The notes: generated by a model not told the origin, from the sequence alone. Counted from the stretch's first letter, positions 46,091-57,336 are shown. The stretch: 64,000 nucleotides of DNA from Micrasema longulum (GCA_022494885.1 JAGVSM010003544.1:186001-250000), one strand, 5' to 3'. A program made the numbers and translations.

Positions 46091-46155
46091 TTTGACGTTT
46101 AAATTTGACGTTTACGTTTGATGTTTACGTTTGACGTTTACGTTGGATGTTTACG
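46091..46155. repeat. 13-bp tandem repeat, five copies
   Basis: Five units of tttgacgtttacg with small substitutions (tttaaa in the first, gatg in the third and fifth). It lies inside composite repeat A; the B copy lacks it. Confidence 0.92.
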
Positions 46156-46760
46156 CTTACTCTTCGACAGTTGTTAAATTTTAAGAAACGAAAGAAACTC
46201 CCAACTTTGTAAAATGTTGTCTCTGTCGTACCAGTCCGTTTAAAAATAATTCATACAATACTGAAAGAGACAGCGCTTTACAAAACAATTTAGTACGCAT
46301 GTGTATTCCTATAGTTTCGGATCACTTCACCTCAAGTTTTAAAAGTGGAATCGTAACATACGAAAATGAATCCTTTTTATTTAAATAAAATATGTCCACC
46401 ATTTAAGTCCATTGTTTAGCAAAAAACAGCAGCATGAAATAACACAAGGTGGATTAGTCTATTATTTTTTTTAATTATTTCAACTATCAATATCAATATC
46501 AACTATCAATATAAAAAAATAAAAAAATATTTTCAATATCAAGGTAAACACACAAAACCTAACACCATGAGGCCGACTAATCTCCACTCGATTTCTTTTA
46601 GGAAAATTTTCACACGCGACTATGAACTAAATAAATAAAACAAAAAAATTAAATAATAAATAAATATCCACCCACCCTAGTTTTACCAGACCGAGTGGAT
46701 TGGCGCGATACATTTGAAACAGGCCCGTACATGACGGACACAATCAATCATTTTTAGACT

Positions 46761-49700
46761 ATTTATATGTTAAATTTTTGTAAAATAAATGTAGGTGCCA
46801 ATGAGTAACCTGGTTCACAATAGTAGGTGTATTAAATTTTGAAAATGTCTGAGCGCAAACGGATAAAAAGGAAATGGAGTGAATGGACAGTTTTTTTTTG
46901 TAATTCTTCTGATTCCTTTAGATGAACTGCTTAAGCGGCAAAACTCCACATTTTAATAGCTTCGTTTTCGTTTTCACGGTAAACTTATTTTAGTTAAAAC
47001 AAAATCTTTTAATGCTGGTTATTATTAATTATGTTTTTTTTGCGATGGAATGTTTTAAAATAATTATTATGGGCTTTTATATTTTCGAAGCGCTTTTGTT
47101 GCATAAATAGATAAGCGAACAAACGAGTATTTCAATCAAGGTCAAAGGGAACGCTGACTTCAGATGACAAAAAATAATTATTAATTTTCAATATTTGAGT
47201 TTGTCCAAATGTTCGTAGACGAAAGACTGGATTTCACCCCCTCGGTGTTTTTCGGAATCTTCAAATAGGTGAGTAAAGGAAAGGATTGTATTCGATGGGA
47301 CAAAAGGAAACAGGTGTAGGAAATAATGTACGCCGTGAAACATAATCAAAACCGGCCTAACCATTTGGTCAATGCTTAACTTATCATTTGCTTCTTGCTT
47401 CAAAAATTTTTGTGTAGCTTCGCCGTTTGCATTTCACAATCTTAAGTTTAATATTTACACAAAATATTAAACATTTATTTCGACAGAGTGGGAAAAAATT
47501 GTGTATGCAATATGGAATTAAAATCATTTAAGAAACTGTCGTTGGACATAGGTAGGTACTAAAAATAGTTTTTATGAAATATTTGTTCAAAAAATTATTC
47601 AAATAAAATATATGCTAACTGGGTCTGGAATTAAAACCAAGTCCTCGCGTTTGCCAACTTAACGAGCTAACTACTACGGTTGTTTTCACCAAACATGCGT
47701 GATTGTAGTCAGCAATAGTACCAGGAGGTCAGGAGATATGGTGTGATGCTACTCGCGGTACGCATAAATAGCGCACCCTTTTTTCCTAAATGATGCTTTC
47801 GTTATGGAAATATTCGTGACGTCGCGTTATGAATAATCGATGGTGGTATGTGAAGCAGGCCGGTGTTTCAGGGACTTATCGGTAAAGTAATCCAAACTCG
47901 GGTTCTTCCAACCTTCCTAGAGCGAAGATTCATTATTCATTAAGTTATGAATATTCTATTACGGGGTATGCAGCCAGTCTGGTCTGATGGTCGGGGGTTC
48001 CTTTTCACATATTTGCATTGCATTAAAAATAATAATAATCACTATGATGAGTACATACTATGAACAAAGCGCGGTCTTGTATGCCATAATCATGAGCAAA
48101 TATGAATGTAGTATCTTATATTTTATTTCATGAAGATTATAAAAACGGTTGGAGATCGGTCGCTTCTGTTACGCCGTCAAAGTGAAATGTGCGTTATTCA
48201 ATGGTAATCTTAGTTTATGTTAATGTCAATATAATGTTACGTAAAAATAGTTAATTAGTGCATGAAACGGTGAAGTTTAAATAAACTCTTATTGTGTCGC
48301 GAGTCGTTCATACACTTTGCTGCCGCGACGCGAAAATTCAGATCGCATTACGGCATCATTAACCTTGAATATGGATGCAGGAATTATATTTCAAACGTAA
48401 AACATAGTTTAATCAACACACGGTACAGTAACTAAAAAAAACTCAATTTTTTGCAATTCAACTGTCGCGAAATCTAAAAACATTTTTTAATGATTGTATT
48501 AATTTTACTTTATTTTAGTTACTACGGTTCAAAAACAATAAACAATACATACGACATAAGTATAATAATAACAAAATATTGTTCATGAAATAAATTTGAA
48601 CACAACAACATGCGAAATTAAAAAACAGTTTTTTTTTAAATCATAATTTAATTCTATTAACAATATAAAACTAACTTAGCACAATAAATTATACTAACAG
48701 GTTATTACAAATTATTTTACCTATCTAACACAAAAGACTTTTTGATTTTATAAACTCCGTTACATCATCATTATCATCGTTCCCTTTCCGCTCTTAACTT
48801 TAAAAAACATTTTTTCTCCTTAACTTAGATTTTGTAATTTTGTATTTTTTTTGTTCAACGTAATTATGATGAATAGATTTACCTACCTGTCCTGTTTTTT
48901 TTAAAAATAATTGAAAAATAATAATTATAAAACATTTTTCTTACTTTTTAGTTTTTATATTCCCTTTAATGTTTTTTTAATTTATTTTTTATTCCTTTTA
49001 ATATTTTTTTTTACAAAATATGTTAGCGTGTTAATTGAATGAAACCATAGTGATATAATATGTACACGGAATTCACCTGACACCTTTTAATCATTGACGA
49101 GCAAATATAATCACAAAATTCTAGTAGTTTTGACGCAATAGACCATTTTGGAACAAATCTATGTTGCTGAGAACAAATAAATGGATGAATGTAAGCTAAG
49201 TTGTATTGTATTATAATATTTTTTCGGTATCAAATTTCTCTTTAAAATATTAAACCATTGATTGATATCTACATATCAATCCTTAAAAAAATACAAATAA
49301 ATGCTGTATTGAATGCATATACTCAGACATTGGGATATATTACAACTTCTCTCATTTGAAAGAAATGCAACATATTATACACCATTTGCCGGCATGTTTC
49401 GGACATATAACATATACCTACTGTCGAAATAGCAAAATTGACATTTGTATTTTACGATCCTTTCCCAAGTGTTGAAAATAATGCCTCAGGAAAAGCCTTA
49501 GTTAACAAAGTCTGTAAGTACACGTGTACATTTTGTACAATAAATGAAAAATTATAACAAACAAAAAAATATATAAAAAACAACCAATAATGTTTTTCTA
49601 TCTATTCTGTTAAATTTTGTTGAAAAAGGACAACAAGTGTGTGCAATTTTATCGACGTAGGTATATGTACAAATTGTATGTTTTTTGTGGATCTTTGTTG

Positions 49701-51333
49701 AATTATCCCGTTAAACAAAATAAAAATATTAAACTGCATGTTGTTGAACAATCCTTTAAAATTACATTTAAATTGATCGAAAATAGTAAAAATGTAATTT
49801 GTTATATTAACAATACTATCACTTGTGTACAAGCTATCTTCTCATTTTGATATCAGAAAAAAACATTGAAAATGTAAGATTTGATTAGATTTAGCTAGAT
49901 TTTTTTTGTATATTAAATGAACAAAAATGAAAGTTTGATATCAATTATCGTATTGAATTAAAATGAGACATTAGGGTGTGTCACGCTCCATATAAAAAAA
50001 TACTGTTTTTGTTTTTTGTGTAATTTTTTTATTTTTTAAAAAATTTAATTTTACAATACGTCCAAGGGGCATTTACAAAAAAATATACGGAAAGGTAAAA
50101 CATAGTAAGTAAAAATTAAAAAGATAAACAACGCTTTTTTGTATACATGTAGAAACAATAAAAAGCATACTGCCATGCAATTGCCTCAAAAGTTGTACAA
50201 GGCTTATGGCAAAAAGAAAAGCAAAAATAAACTCCTGCCAAAAAACATCTTTGGCTTGCTAAAATAGATTAAAATTTTTAAAAGTAATAAAAAAAAAAAG
50301 AAAATCTTCTAATTTTTTTTCAAAACATAAATTATTATTGATTGAAAGACTCATTTAAAAATAAAAAGACAAAATAAAAAGAATATATTACAAGTAAGAC
50401 GTAAATAAAAAAATAGCATATCGGACACAAAAACATTAAATTTTACATTCGTTCTTACGGTGGTTATTTGACTTTTTAAAGCTTATTTATGAGTAATAAA
50501 ATAAAACAAAAAGATTTTATGTACATTAAAAAGTACATGCAAAAAAGTTAATGAACACACTTCATTTAAAATCTTTCTTAGAATTAAACATTGGCATAAC
50601 TTTTTTCGAATTTTGTGTGGCGCATATAAAAACTTCTAGCATTTTTTCCTCTGAAACATTGCATATTTCCATTGATTGTTTGAGACAGGAAATCTTCAAA
50701 AAGTCCAACACCTTTAAGTTGTTTTGGTTTACTTGTTGCACTAACATTTTTGATGATTTACATCACAAAAAGTTTAGTTCTGTCAAAAATAGTCCGTATC
50801 ATGCCGGTCATTCAAACCATGATAAGTATCACTTTAAAAGTTTAATTTAGGAGTTTAAAATACTTTCATTAATCCTGAAAATATTAAAAGAACTAGATTA
50901 TATGATTTTTTTTCGACAAATTAATTTTATTTTACAGTGTTTATCGGTTATCATTATAAGTAAAGATTGCCAGGATAGGTAAAATTGCAACAGCAACAAA
51001 TTCATTGAGTTTATGTTTTTTTTTTATTTGAAAATATAGCTTTCTCGAATATTCTAGTGCCTCCAGAAGGAAAACATGGCTAAAATAAACTAATCTAGAT
51101 TTTTACATAAAGGTTATTGCTCTTGACCCTTTTTTCGTTACTAATATCTTTACTTTTTGAAAATCAATCTTTCAATGAGCCTTATTTTTATTCTTCCTTG
51201 CTTGTTATTAATACAAGAAAAATTATTTTTCAAATAGAGATTACAGGTTAAAGGGTAGCAAATGCAATTGCAGCTGCTACCCTGTAAGAAACCTTGTAAC
51301 TATCACTTACCTGAGAAAGTTAATTGAAATTGA
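46761..51333. other. Long stretch without a gene
   Basis: AT-rich with several non-repetitive, GC-richer islands, notably 47700-48000 and 48150-48370 (gtcgcgagtcgttc, gccgcgacgcgaaaa). Frames 47188-47403, 49602-49850 (both strands) and 50551-50850 have no recognised domain. A tRNA-like relic is listed at 47617-47679. Nothing else is supported. Confidence 0.45.
47617..47679 (-). other. tRNA-like relic (A box strong)
   Basis: On the minus strand tagctcgttaagttggc is a good tRNA A box and D arm, followed 35 bp later by ggttttaattcc, a degenerate B box. The anticodon arm is not convincing. Probably a decayed SINE head or tRNA pseudogene of a family different from S1-S6. Confidence 0.4.
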
Positions 51334-51390
51334 GTAGTTTATTATATAAATAAAACACGAGTGATACTTTAATCCACAAATTTGGAATAT

Positions 51391-51433
51391 CCAGTGACCG
51401 GTTTCATCGCTTTCGCGACATCTTCGAGACTGG
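51391..51433 (-). ncRNA. Hammerhead-like ribozyme motif, minus copy
   Basis: Exact reverse complement of the motif at 51763-51805: stem I ccagt/actgg, core ctcgaaga, stem II gtcgc-gaaa-gcgat, gaa, palindrome accggt, c. See the plus copy for the analysis. Confidence 0.5.
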
Positions 51434-51762
51434 TATCTTTATTAAAAAGTTAAATGTATTTATACAGAACAGAGGTAAGGATACATAATTCAAAGTTATA
51501 TGTAAGTAAATTAAATAAAGTTATTTTTTTTCAGAAATCATTACAAAACCACACTCACGAAGGATGGGACACCAACAATAAAATAAAATACTTAAACTCA
51601 TTAAAATAACATTATATCCATTCATTTGTTAACCCATAGAAAATTTGTCGATAATGATCCTTAAGATAAAAATAACTTTATTTAATTTACTTACATATAA
51701 CTTTGAATTATGTATCCTTACCTCTGTTCTGTATAAATACATTTAACTTTTTAATAAAGATA

Positions 51763-51805
51763 CCAGTCTCGAAGATGTCGCGAAAGCGATGAAACCGGTC
51801 ACTGG
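51763..51805 (+). ncRNA. Hammerhead-like ribozyme motif, plus copy
   Basis: Stem I is CCAGT (51763-51767) with ACTGG (51801-51805), 5 of 5 pairs. The core CTCGAAGA (51768-51775) differs from hammerhead CTGANGA by one extra C. T76 is unpaired. Stem II GTCGC/GCGAT is closed by a GAAA loop (51777-51790). GAA (51791-51793) is followed by ACCGGT (51794-51799), which is its own reverse complement, and then C at the expected cleavage site. Stem III therefore has no loop. Activity in cis is unlikely; a dimer is conceivable. The extra core base could abolish activity. Confidence 0.55.
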
Positions 51806-51944
51806 ATATTCCAAATTTGTGGATTAAAGTATCACTCGTGTTTTATTTATATAATAAATTACAATGAACTTCCATCAAGAATTTTCACTTACAAACTTAA
51901 ATGTTTTAGAAATTGAGTAGGTTTTAATTCTTGGTTTGGTTTTC

Positions 51945-53050
51945 ATCATATTCAGAACTGCAAGTCAAAGTAATGTTTATTTATTAGTAACGTTTTTCTC
52001 CTGTCATCTGAAGAACTATCAGAAAGATGCAAATAAACTGAAGAGTTTGCTTTATTATTAGATTTGTTTTTTTTTCCGAAAACAGGTATTATTATTTTTG
52101 TTATAATAGATTCAAATATTCTCGGAACAACAGATAACATTAATAAATGTCTATATTTTTTTACATTAAACCTGTCAGCAGACTTAAAAGTTGGCCTGAT
52201 ATATGAAGTTTCCAAAAATCAGGAAATGTACCACAAAAAAAAGACACATTGAACAAGATACAAATGGGTGACGTCGATATAAATTTACACTCATTTAGTA
52301 ACAATTCAGGTACACCATCAGGATCAATACTATTTTTCCTGCTTAATTTGTTTGAACTATAAAATACTTCACCAATAGGTATTTCACGCGTACTAAGATC
52401 TACAGTCTCTATATAATTCAGGAAAGATTTATTTGTAGCAAAGGACATATTGTTATCAAAATGTACAGAAGAAAACTGATCAGCAAAAAGATGTGCAATA
52501 TCTGAACTACCAGTAATGTGAGTAGCATTAAATAGCATACTTGAAGGAATATCGCTTTTAGAACTTTTTTGCGACAAATTGCCATAACTCTTTGGGATTA
52601 TGGGTTAGTTTTAATTCCGTATTTCAAATATATTGTCTTCTAATTTTTGCCACATTCGATACTGCACAATTCTCTTGGGTGAGAAAATTGACGATAGTGA
52701 AATTAATGAGCTGTTTATAGCTTATAAATGCTTTTTTTGTTGATAATCAATTGTTTTAGTTCAACACTGTACCAATGGGGGATTACAGGTTTAAAAAACT
52801 TTATTTTTAGTATAAGCAGATCAACGGCTTGAGATAATAGATCATTTAATTTATTAACAGCTTTTTTTATGTTCATGTTACTAAAAAAAGAGGTCCAATC
52901 AATCTAAAAGAGAAATTCTTTGATTCCTGGATAGTCTCATTTAGCAAATTTATGTGACGTGATCTTGATATTTCATTTGAAACCCAAATGCCTGATTGTG
53001 CGTGGAAGCGTGTAAAAACTGTCGTGATAAAAGGAAAAAAATATGGTTTA
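51945..53050 (-). mobile_element. L-I LINE, linker and RT entry
   Basis: On the minus strand NIKKAVNKLNDLLSQAVDLL and FFKPVIPHWYSVELKQLIIN lie near 52870-52730. FSSVHFDNNMSFATNK, EVFYSSNKLSRKNSIDPDGV and PELLLNECKFISTSPICILF with NVSFFCGTFPDFWK run along 52480-52200. IRPTFKSADRFNVKKYRHLL, MLSVVPRIFE follows in the next frame at 52200-52110. These are the linker and RT entry of a Jockey/CR1-like LINE. RT palm is missing, and the element stops near 51945, about 25 bp from the candidate TSD of the inverted PLE pair. Confidence 0.8.
52161..52577 (-). pseudogene. L-I linker to RT entry, 138 codons
   Basis: Motifs: DIAHLFADQFSSVHFD, IGEVFYSSNKLSRKNSIDPD (the usual form L...KS.GPDG(I/V)P), PELLLNECKFISTSPICILF and GTFPDFWK. 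After PDFWK the frame is lost, and IRPTFKSADR continues in 51952-52215. The catalytic palm is not included. Confidence 0.8.
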
Positions 53051-55625
53051 ACTTTTTGTTGATAAATAGGAACTTTGGTACTTGTTTATGATTGAACTCT
53101 GTATAAAAAAATAATTATTATTGAAATATTGAGTTAAAGAAGGTACCTAAATGCTTGTTAACGTTCGAATTACAAAGCATAAAATGATTCGTTTTCAAAT
53201 ATGGAATTCTTTTTGCAAATGTCAAACAAAGATCTTCACATTAACAGGGGTGCGCTTAGTTTAGGAATGCAATTTTAAAAAATCTATTGAATATCAGTAA
53301 ATGTTATTTTAGTTTTACCAACAATTTAGTAGAAGAAACAAATGTGAAGAAATTATAAGGAATTTGGAAAAAATCTGATTGGGATCCATGAAAAACAAAT
53401 ATTTTTTTTCCACACAAAAAAATAACATTCTTCCAATTTCAACCGGATTGTGGTCCCGTAAAAGTATTGTGGACTCACAAACCGACAGTTTGAGGTTCAA
53501 TTTCTACTCTACTCCAACACATTTTCTATTTTTCCCCCAAAAGTTATTAACGACTTTTAGGAAATGGTCTGAAAATTGAAATATTTGCGTTGATAATAAG
53601 AACCCAAGTATTTCTGCTTATTAAAAAAAAATAAAAAAATACTTGAATTCTCGACAAATAGAGCCCTGGTAAACGATTGACGAAAAAAAACATTGATGCT
53701 CTTAACTTTTTTTCTACTAAAAATAAATATTTTAAGTACTTCAAATATGCTCATGGCAATGATCTACATTTCGTTGAAAACCGCACGTAAATCAGTCCGG
53801 TAGTTATGCAATCTATCAAGGACACGCATTCAAACATTGCCTTTAATATTTAAATATTTATTTGATTTACGACTACCTAATTATGAAATAAAACATTGCC
53901 AATATTGATTGACTAAATCGTATAAGAATTCATAAATAATAATTTGTTTGCATAATATCAGTCACAGAGCAATAACTGAGTCGTTCGGTCACTTAATTAT
54001 GTTTATGTATTACGCGTGCTTTCGTTCAAGTGTTGCTTAGGTTATGAGGATTGCCTGAAATATTTCATTGTTGAGAAATTTGAAGTAGGGAGTACAATTG
54101 CTGACTTGATGTTTATGTCTGTAATTCACTGTTGATTTGTTTCATCATATCGTTCAGAAAACATAACTGTCAATTTTCCTACTCGGCAAGCGAGAAAGTA
54201 CAACAGCAGGCAAGCAGTTTTCGATAACGTCATTGCACACTCCGTATCGAGAAATATGAGATAGTAAGTTATTAATTTTAAAAATTGATAAATGATTTTT
54301 GCGTTCATTTTCATGTTTACCGTTTTATTGGAAGTTAGTAATTTTAACTACTGATTTGACATAATTAACTTTAAACGCATTTTTATCTAACATAGGTTTT
54401 TTTACATATTTTTTTGTATTATTAATATTTAAATTGGTATAAAACATAATGCAGCATATGCATATTTATGTTAGGAAGTACGTATGTATGTGGCATTTTT
54501 TTTACATTTTACACAATGCACTTCACGAATACTGATTATTTATTAGAAATAAATTTAATGAAAATACTTTCGCCAAACGAAACCGCGAATTGGATTAGGA
54601 GCTCGGTTTTCTGACGATAATTGCATCCATTAGTTATAGTTGAATTTTAGCGAAATTTCTGTTTGACAGGGTCGGCTAGCGAACGCGCGGTTCCGGCACA
54701 CGCGTGGAGTAGGGAGAACTCGGGGGTGGAACCAATTTTGTCAGTCATGTGTTAAATGAATTTGGATAGAGGGATGTAATAAAAGTTGATGGCCACTGAG
54801 GGAAGGGCTCCGGACAATCCGGACAGTTTCACAAAATTGAATGGTGGATTCGGCGTTATCTTCTCCACTCTTTATAGCTTTCCTTCTACTTTCCGAACTC
54901 TGCTATCCCGTAACGCTAACTCCTGCCCGAATGAGCGTGGCTAAAAGTGACACTTTTGTCCGTGTTCCAAACTGACACTTTATTATTTCTAGGTTTGCAA
55001 GGATTGAGCTCTCAGAAATCAAGGAAAACCAATATATGCTTTTTTTTAGTTTCATTTTGTTCGCACGATAAGTAGTTTTTTTTTTAAATAAAATAATCTA
55101 TCTATATTTTTAAATAAAATAATCTAGGTATATTTGTACGTGGGCTGAATAACATAAGTAAAATGATTTTTAAAGCAACAGTAGCTACACATGGCCATAG
55201 CGACGAGAAGAATAAACAACTATTTGTGTATTGGAAGATGAGAAATCACATCGACTGCTCCAAGGAAGAAGGCAATAACTCCGAAATTGAGGTTTTTGAC
55301 TTACTTCCATTCCTAAAGGTTATAAATCATTGTCTTCCTTCCAAGAAGACTTTCATAAGTCTATTTCTTTTAAATTGGTAAATAAATTAATATAAAAAAT
55401 AGTTGTATGTCAAAAAGCAATTTTTTTTCATGGAATAAAGAAGTAATTTGATTTAATTCCTTACTCCCCGGGAAATATTTTTTATCTATGGTTGTAAGTC
55501 AGACTTACTTACTTTCTAAATTTGACAGGTTGAGTCGCTGTTTGAATTGCTGGTTGGTTTGCTAAGTTTGCGTTTTACTTACTTGTCTCGAGTAATTCGT
55601 GTATTGTGTTTCGATTGAGAATAGA
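53051..55625. other. No gene seen; GC-richer patch 54660-54920
   Basis: AT-rich. At 53440-53520 there is a B-box-like gaggttcaatttct in weak tRNA-like context. The patch 54665-54740 (gctagcgaacgcgcggttcc) is CpG-rich without an ORF. Frames 53379-53579 and 55163-55381 lack domains. Confidence 0.45.
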
Positions 55626-55641
55626 CAGAAAAACGTACATT

Positions 55642-55956
55642 TACATCGGGCAGACTGCCAGAAATATAACAAAGAGAGTAAAGGAGCACATGAGTGCATG
55701 CAGGCTCGGCTACCCCGAAAAATCGGCCTTGGCCGAGCACCACATAGAAACGGGGCATAAGTTTTCCTTTGAGCCGATAATCTTAGGGAGGCCAAAGAAC
55801 CACCAAACACGACTAGTAAAAGAAGCAATTGAGATTTACAAACATCCCGACAACATAAACAAAGATGATGGGATGCGATTAAAAACATCCTGGTACCCAG
55901 TCATAAAGAAATCGCATAAAGATTGCAATGTAACAAAGATTTGTGATACGGTATAG
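55642..55956 (+). pseudogene. GIY-YIG endonuclease domain of a PLE
   Basis: The open frame reads YIGQTARNITKRVKEHMSAC, YPEKSALAEHHIETGHKFSF, GRPKNHQTRLVKEAIEIYKH and LKTSWYPVIKKSHKDCN, then stop. YIGQT...R...H and the later AEH.....H, with EA.EI, are the conserved positions of PLE GIY-YIG domains, which nick target DNA for priming. The first (GIY) half is lost. Upstream in-frame codons to 55606 are target DNA and start with GTG, so there is no real start codon. Confidence 0.9.
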
Positions 55957-56100
55957 ATCCTAAGTACATAATGGTACACATTAATCTAAACGACTACGAC
56001 ACGGTACAAGTCCCAAATACATAACATCACACAAAAACGACTACGACACGGTAAAAATTCTAAGTACCTAACGTAACACATATTCATACACAAATAACAT
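55957..56100 (+). repeat. PLE 3' UTR tandem repeat, three diverged units
   Basis: Units of about 46-53 bp, each with gatacggta or acacggta...taagtacata and a following acgactacg (units start near 55945, 55998 and 56046). They lie between the stop codon and the 3' terminal motif. Confidence 0.75.
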
Positions 56101-56145
56101 CAACCCTGATGATGGACGCTGTAACGCGATCCGAAACGTCGGTAG
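56101..56145 (+). ncRNA. Hammerhead-like ribozyme motif of the PLE
   Basis: Core CTGATGA (56106-56112) matches the hammerhead consensus exactly. T13 is unpaired. Stem II is GGACGC with GCG-A-TCC (one bulged A), loop TGTAAC. GAA (56133-56135) is followed by ACGT, self-complementary and without loop, then C56140. Stem I is short: ACC (56103-56105) with GGT (56141-56143). Type I hammerheads in PLE termini are known. The missing stem III loop makes single-molecule cleavage doubtful. Confidence 0.65.
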
Positions 56146-56459
56146 AGAGTACGAACGATACATGGCATAATAACCCAGAAAAACTTATTGTGCAGAAAAA
56201 CGTACATTGTGGGGTGTTAAAAATGAGTATATCAAGTAGAACAGCCAAAATAATAATGATGTATCTGAATGAGGAAACGGGGATTTTCTACGATTCTACT
56301 GATACAACAGTTGTATGATGGAATTCCTATCACTGTGTAATGCATCGATAGTAAATTGTAGATACATACTTAGTAACACGAAAAATTTATATGTTGGTTT
56401 TATTAATGATTTGTTTTATTATACAGAGTTCAGAAGATTCATTTAAAATTGTGGGTTCC

Positions 56460-57292
56460 GTAATAGGTATATCTTCTGTTTGGAAAAGAAAGATGACACC
56501 AATAGATAAAAATGTGCGCAAGCGCACAAGAAACCCCGATGACCGGGGTGGTTAACAAAGCTAGAAATTCACACAATTTCGGTCTAGAACATTAAAACAG
56601 AAAAGGACAAATTAAAACAGCCCCAAAAATGGGACCAGCTTGCATACCAAACTGCCGCCTCCAATGCAAGAAAACTTTGCAATGGAATCCAGAAAAATAA
56701 TATTTTATGCATTCTGGAAATTAGGAAATCATCACAATGCACGTAATATATTTGTTTTCTCGATGTTAGAATATGCATCTCGGACATTAAAAATTGACAA
56801 CAATAATTGTTTTACGGAGAAAAGACATACACAAAACGAGGGAGATTCAATGCATGCCACAATAGAGAATGCACCGAAAGGGAAAACAATATACGCGCCT
56901 GAACAATGGGTAACTCTCATTTCATGTGCAAAGGTCTAAGGAAGACTTTTTGGATTTTAAGTCATTAGTTTTGGAAAGAAATTGGAAAAAAACCAATTGA
57001 TAATTCGTGAAAAACCATCAGAAGATTTCATTAAGTATGGATACATTGAAGAACCTTTAACCGTCATTCAAGAAAAACGAACTAGAGGGAGGCAGCGAGA
57101 ATGGTAGAACCTGTTGCTGCATATAATAAAAAAACAAACAATTGACAAACTTAAGCAACACATTTGCTATCATTACGTAACAATTTACTAATTCAAAAGG
57201 CATATCATAATTTTTATTTATCATTTGATTCTGAAATTGAAAATTCTGATACAAGAGATACTGTATCAGACGAAGAAAGTGAATGAATTTTA
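56460..57292 (+). pseudogene. Remnant of a transposase-like protein (Cys cluster, GDSMH..IE)
   Basis: Pieces in three frames follow a protein type common in insect genomes and probably from a DNA transposon. They are DKNVRKRTRN (about 56508), KMGPACIPNCRLQCKKTLQW (about 56630, C-x3-C-x3-C cluster), IIFYAFWKLGNHHNARNIFV (56697-56756), then directly LKIDNNNCF and EKRHTQNEGDSMHATIENAP, with KGKTIYAPEQWVTLISCAKV (56790-56936), and FKSLVLERNWKKN to KYGYIEEPLTVIQEKRTRGR (to about 57090). The catalytic middle between the Cys-rich and GDSMH parts is missing. I know the family by pattern only and assign no name. Confidence 0.6.
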
Positions 57293-57336
57293 AATTTTTC
57301 GATTCGTCCGATACGGTGTCACTTGTATCAGAATTT
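57241..57336. repeat. Inverted repeat at the end of the transposase remnant
   Basis: Arms 57241-57274 and 57303-57336 pair over 34 positions with four differences (aaattctgatacaag at each outer end). The left arm lies in the last codons of the remnant (ENSDTRDTVSDEESE, stop). It may be the transposon end or an unrelated hairpin. Confidence 0.75.

Larger units (their letters stand above)
44445..46760 (+). repeat. Composite repeat, copy A (contains S2 and S3)
   Basis: Parallel in order and orientation to 58765-60510. Shared parts: (1) gggcctta...tcacccctttga near 44465; (2) a body ending before SINE S2; (3) a convergent SINE S3; (4) an AT-rich part with ctaacacaaagt at 45958; (5) caccatgaggccgactaatc at 46563, ctcgatttcttttag and ccaccc-agttttaccag near 46680. 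No ORF with known domain. A long non-autonomous element or an old segmental duplication would both fit; both copies are diverged. Confidence 0.75.
51334..51862. mobile_element. Inverted pair of Penelope-type termini
   Basis: Two almost identical arms of 195 bp (51334-51528 and 51668-51862) face each other around a 139-bp spacer. Each carries the PLE-style end: ccagt, ctcgaaga, t, a gtcgc-gaaa-gcgat hairpin, gaaaccggtc, actgg, and downstream a tail with cactcgtgttttatttatat. The direct repeat gaaattgagtag lies just outside (51326-51337 and 51911-51922), about 50 bp beyond the right arm, and is a candidate target-site duplication. No ORF. PLEs are known to carry terminal repeats in direct or inverted arrangement; this is probably such a pair without the coding part. 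The near-identity of the arms points to a recent event or gene conversion. Confidence 0.75.
55642..56192 (+). mobile_element. 5'-truncated Penelope-like element with TSD
   Basis: Begins inside the GIY-YIG domain (YIGQT at 55642) and ends just after the PLE 3' terminus. It is flanked by the exact 16-bp direct repeat cagaaaaacgtacatt (55626-55641 and 56193-56208), the target-site duplication. Contents are 105 codons of GIY-YIG endonuclease, a 3' UTR with three diverged copies of an acgactacgacacggta unit of about 50 bp, and the hammerhead-like terminus at 56101-56145. The RT half is missing through 5' truncation. Intact frame and TSD indicate a young insertion. Confidence 0.9.

Noticed and set aside
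53440..53520. Degenerate tRNA-like SINE
   Set aside because: Only a loose B-box resemblance; head and body do not align with the family.
55562..55888. 108-codon minus-strand Cys-rich ORF
   Set aside because: Antisense of the GIY-YIG domain, which is clearly coding on the plus strand.
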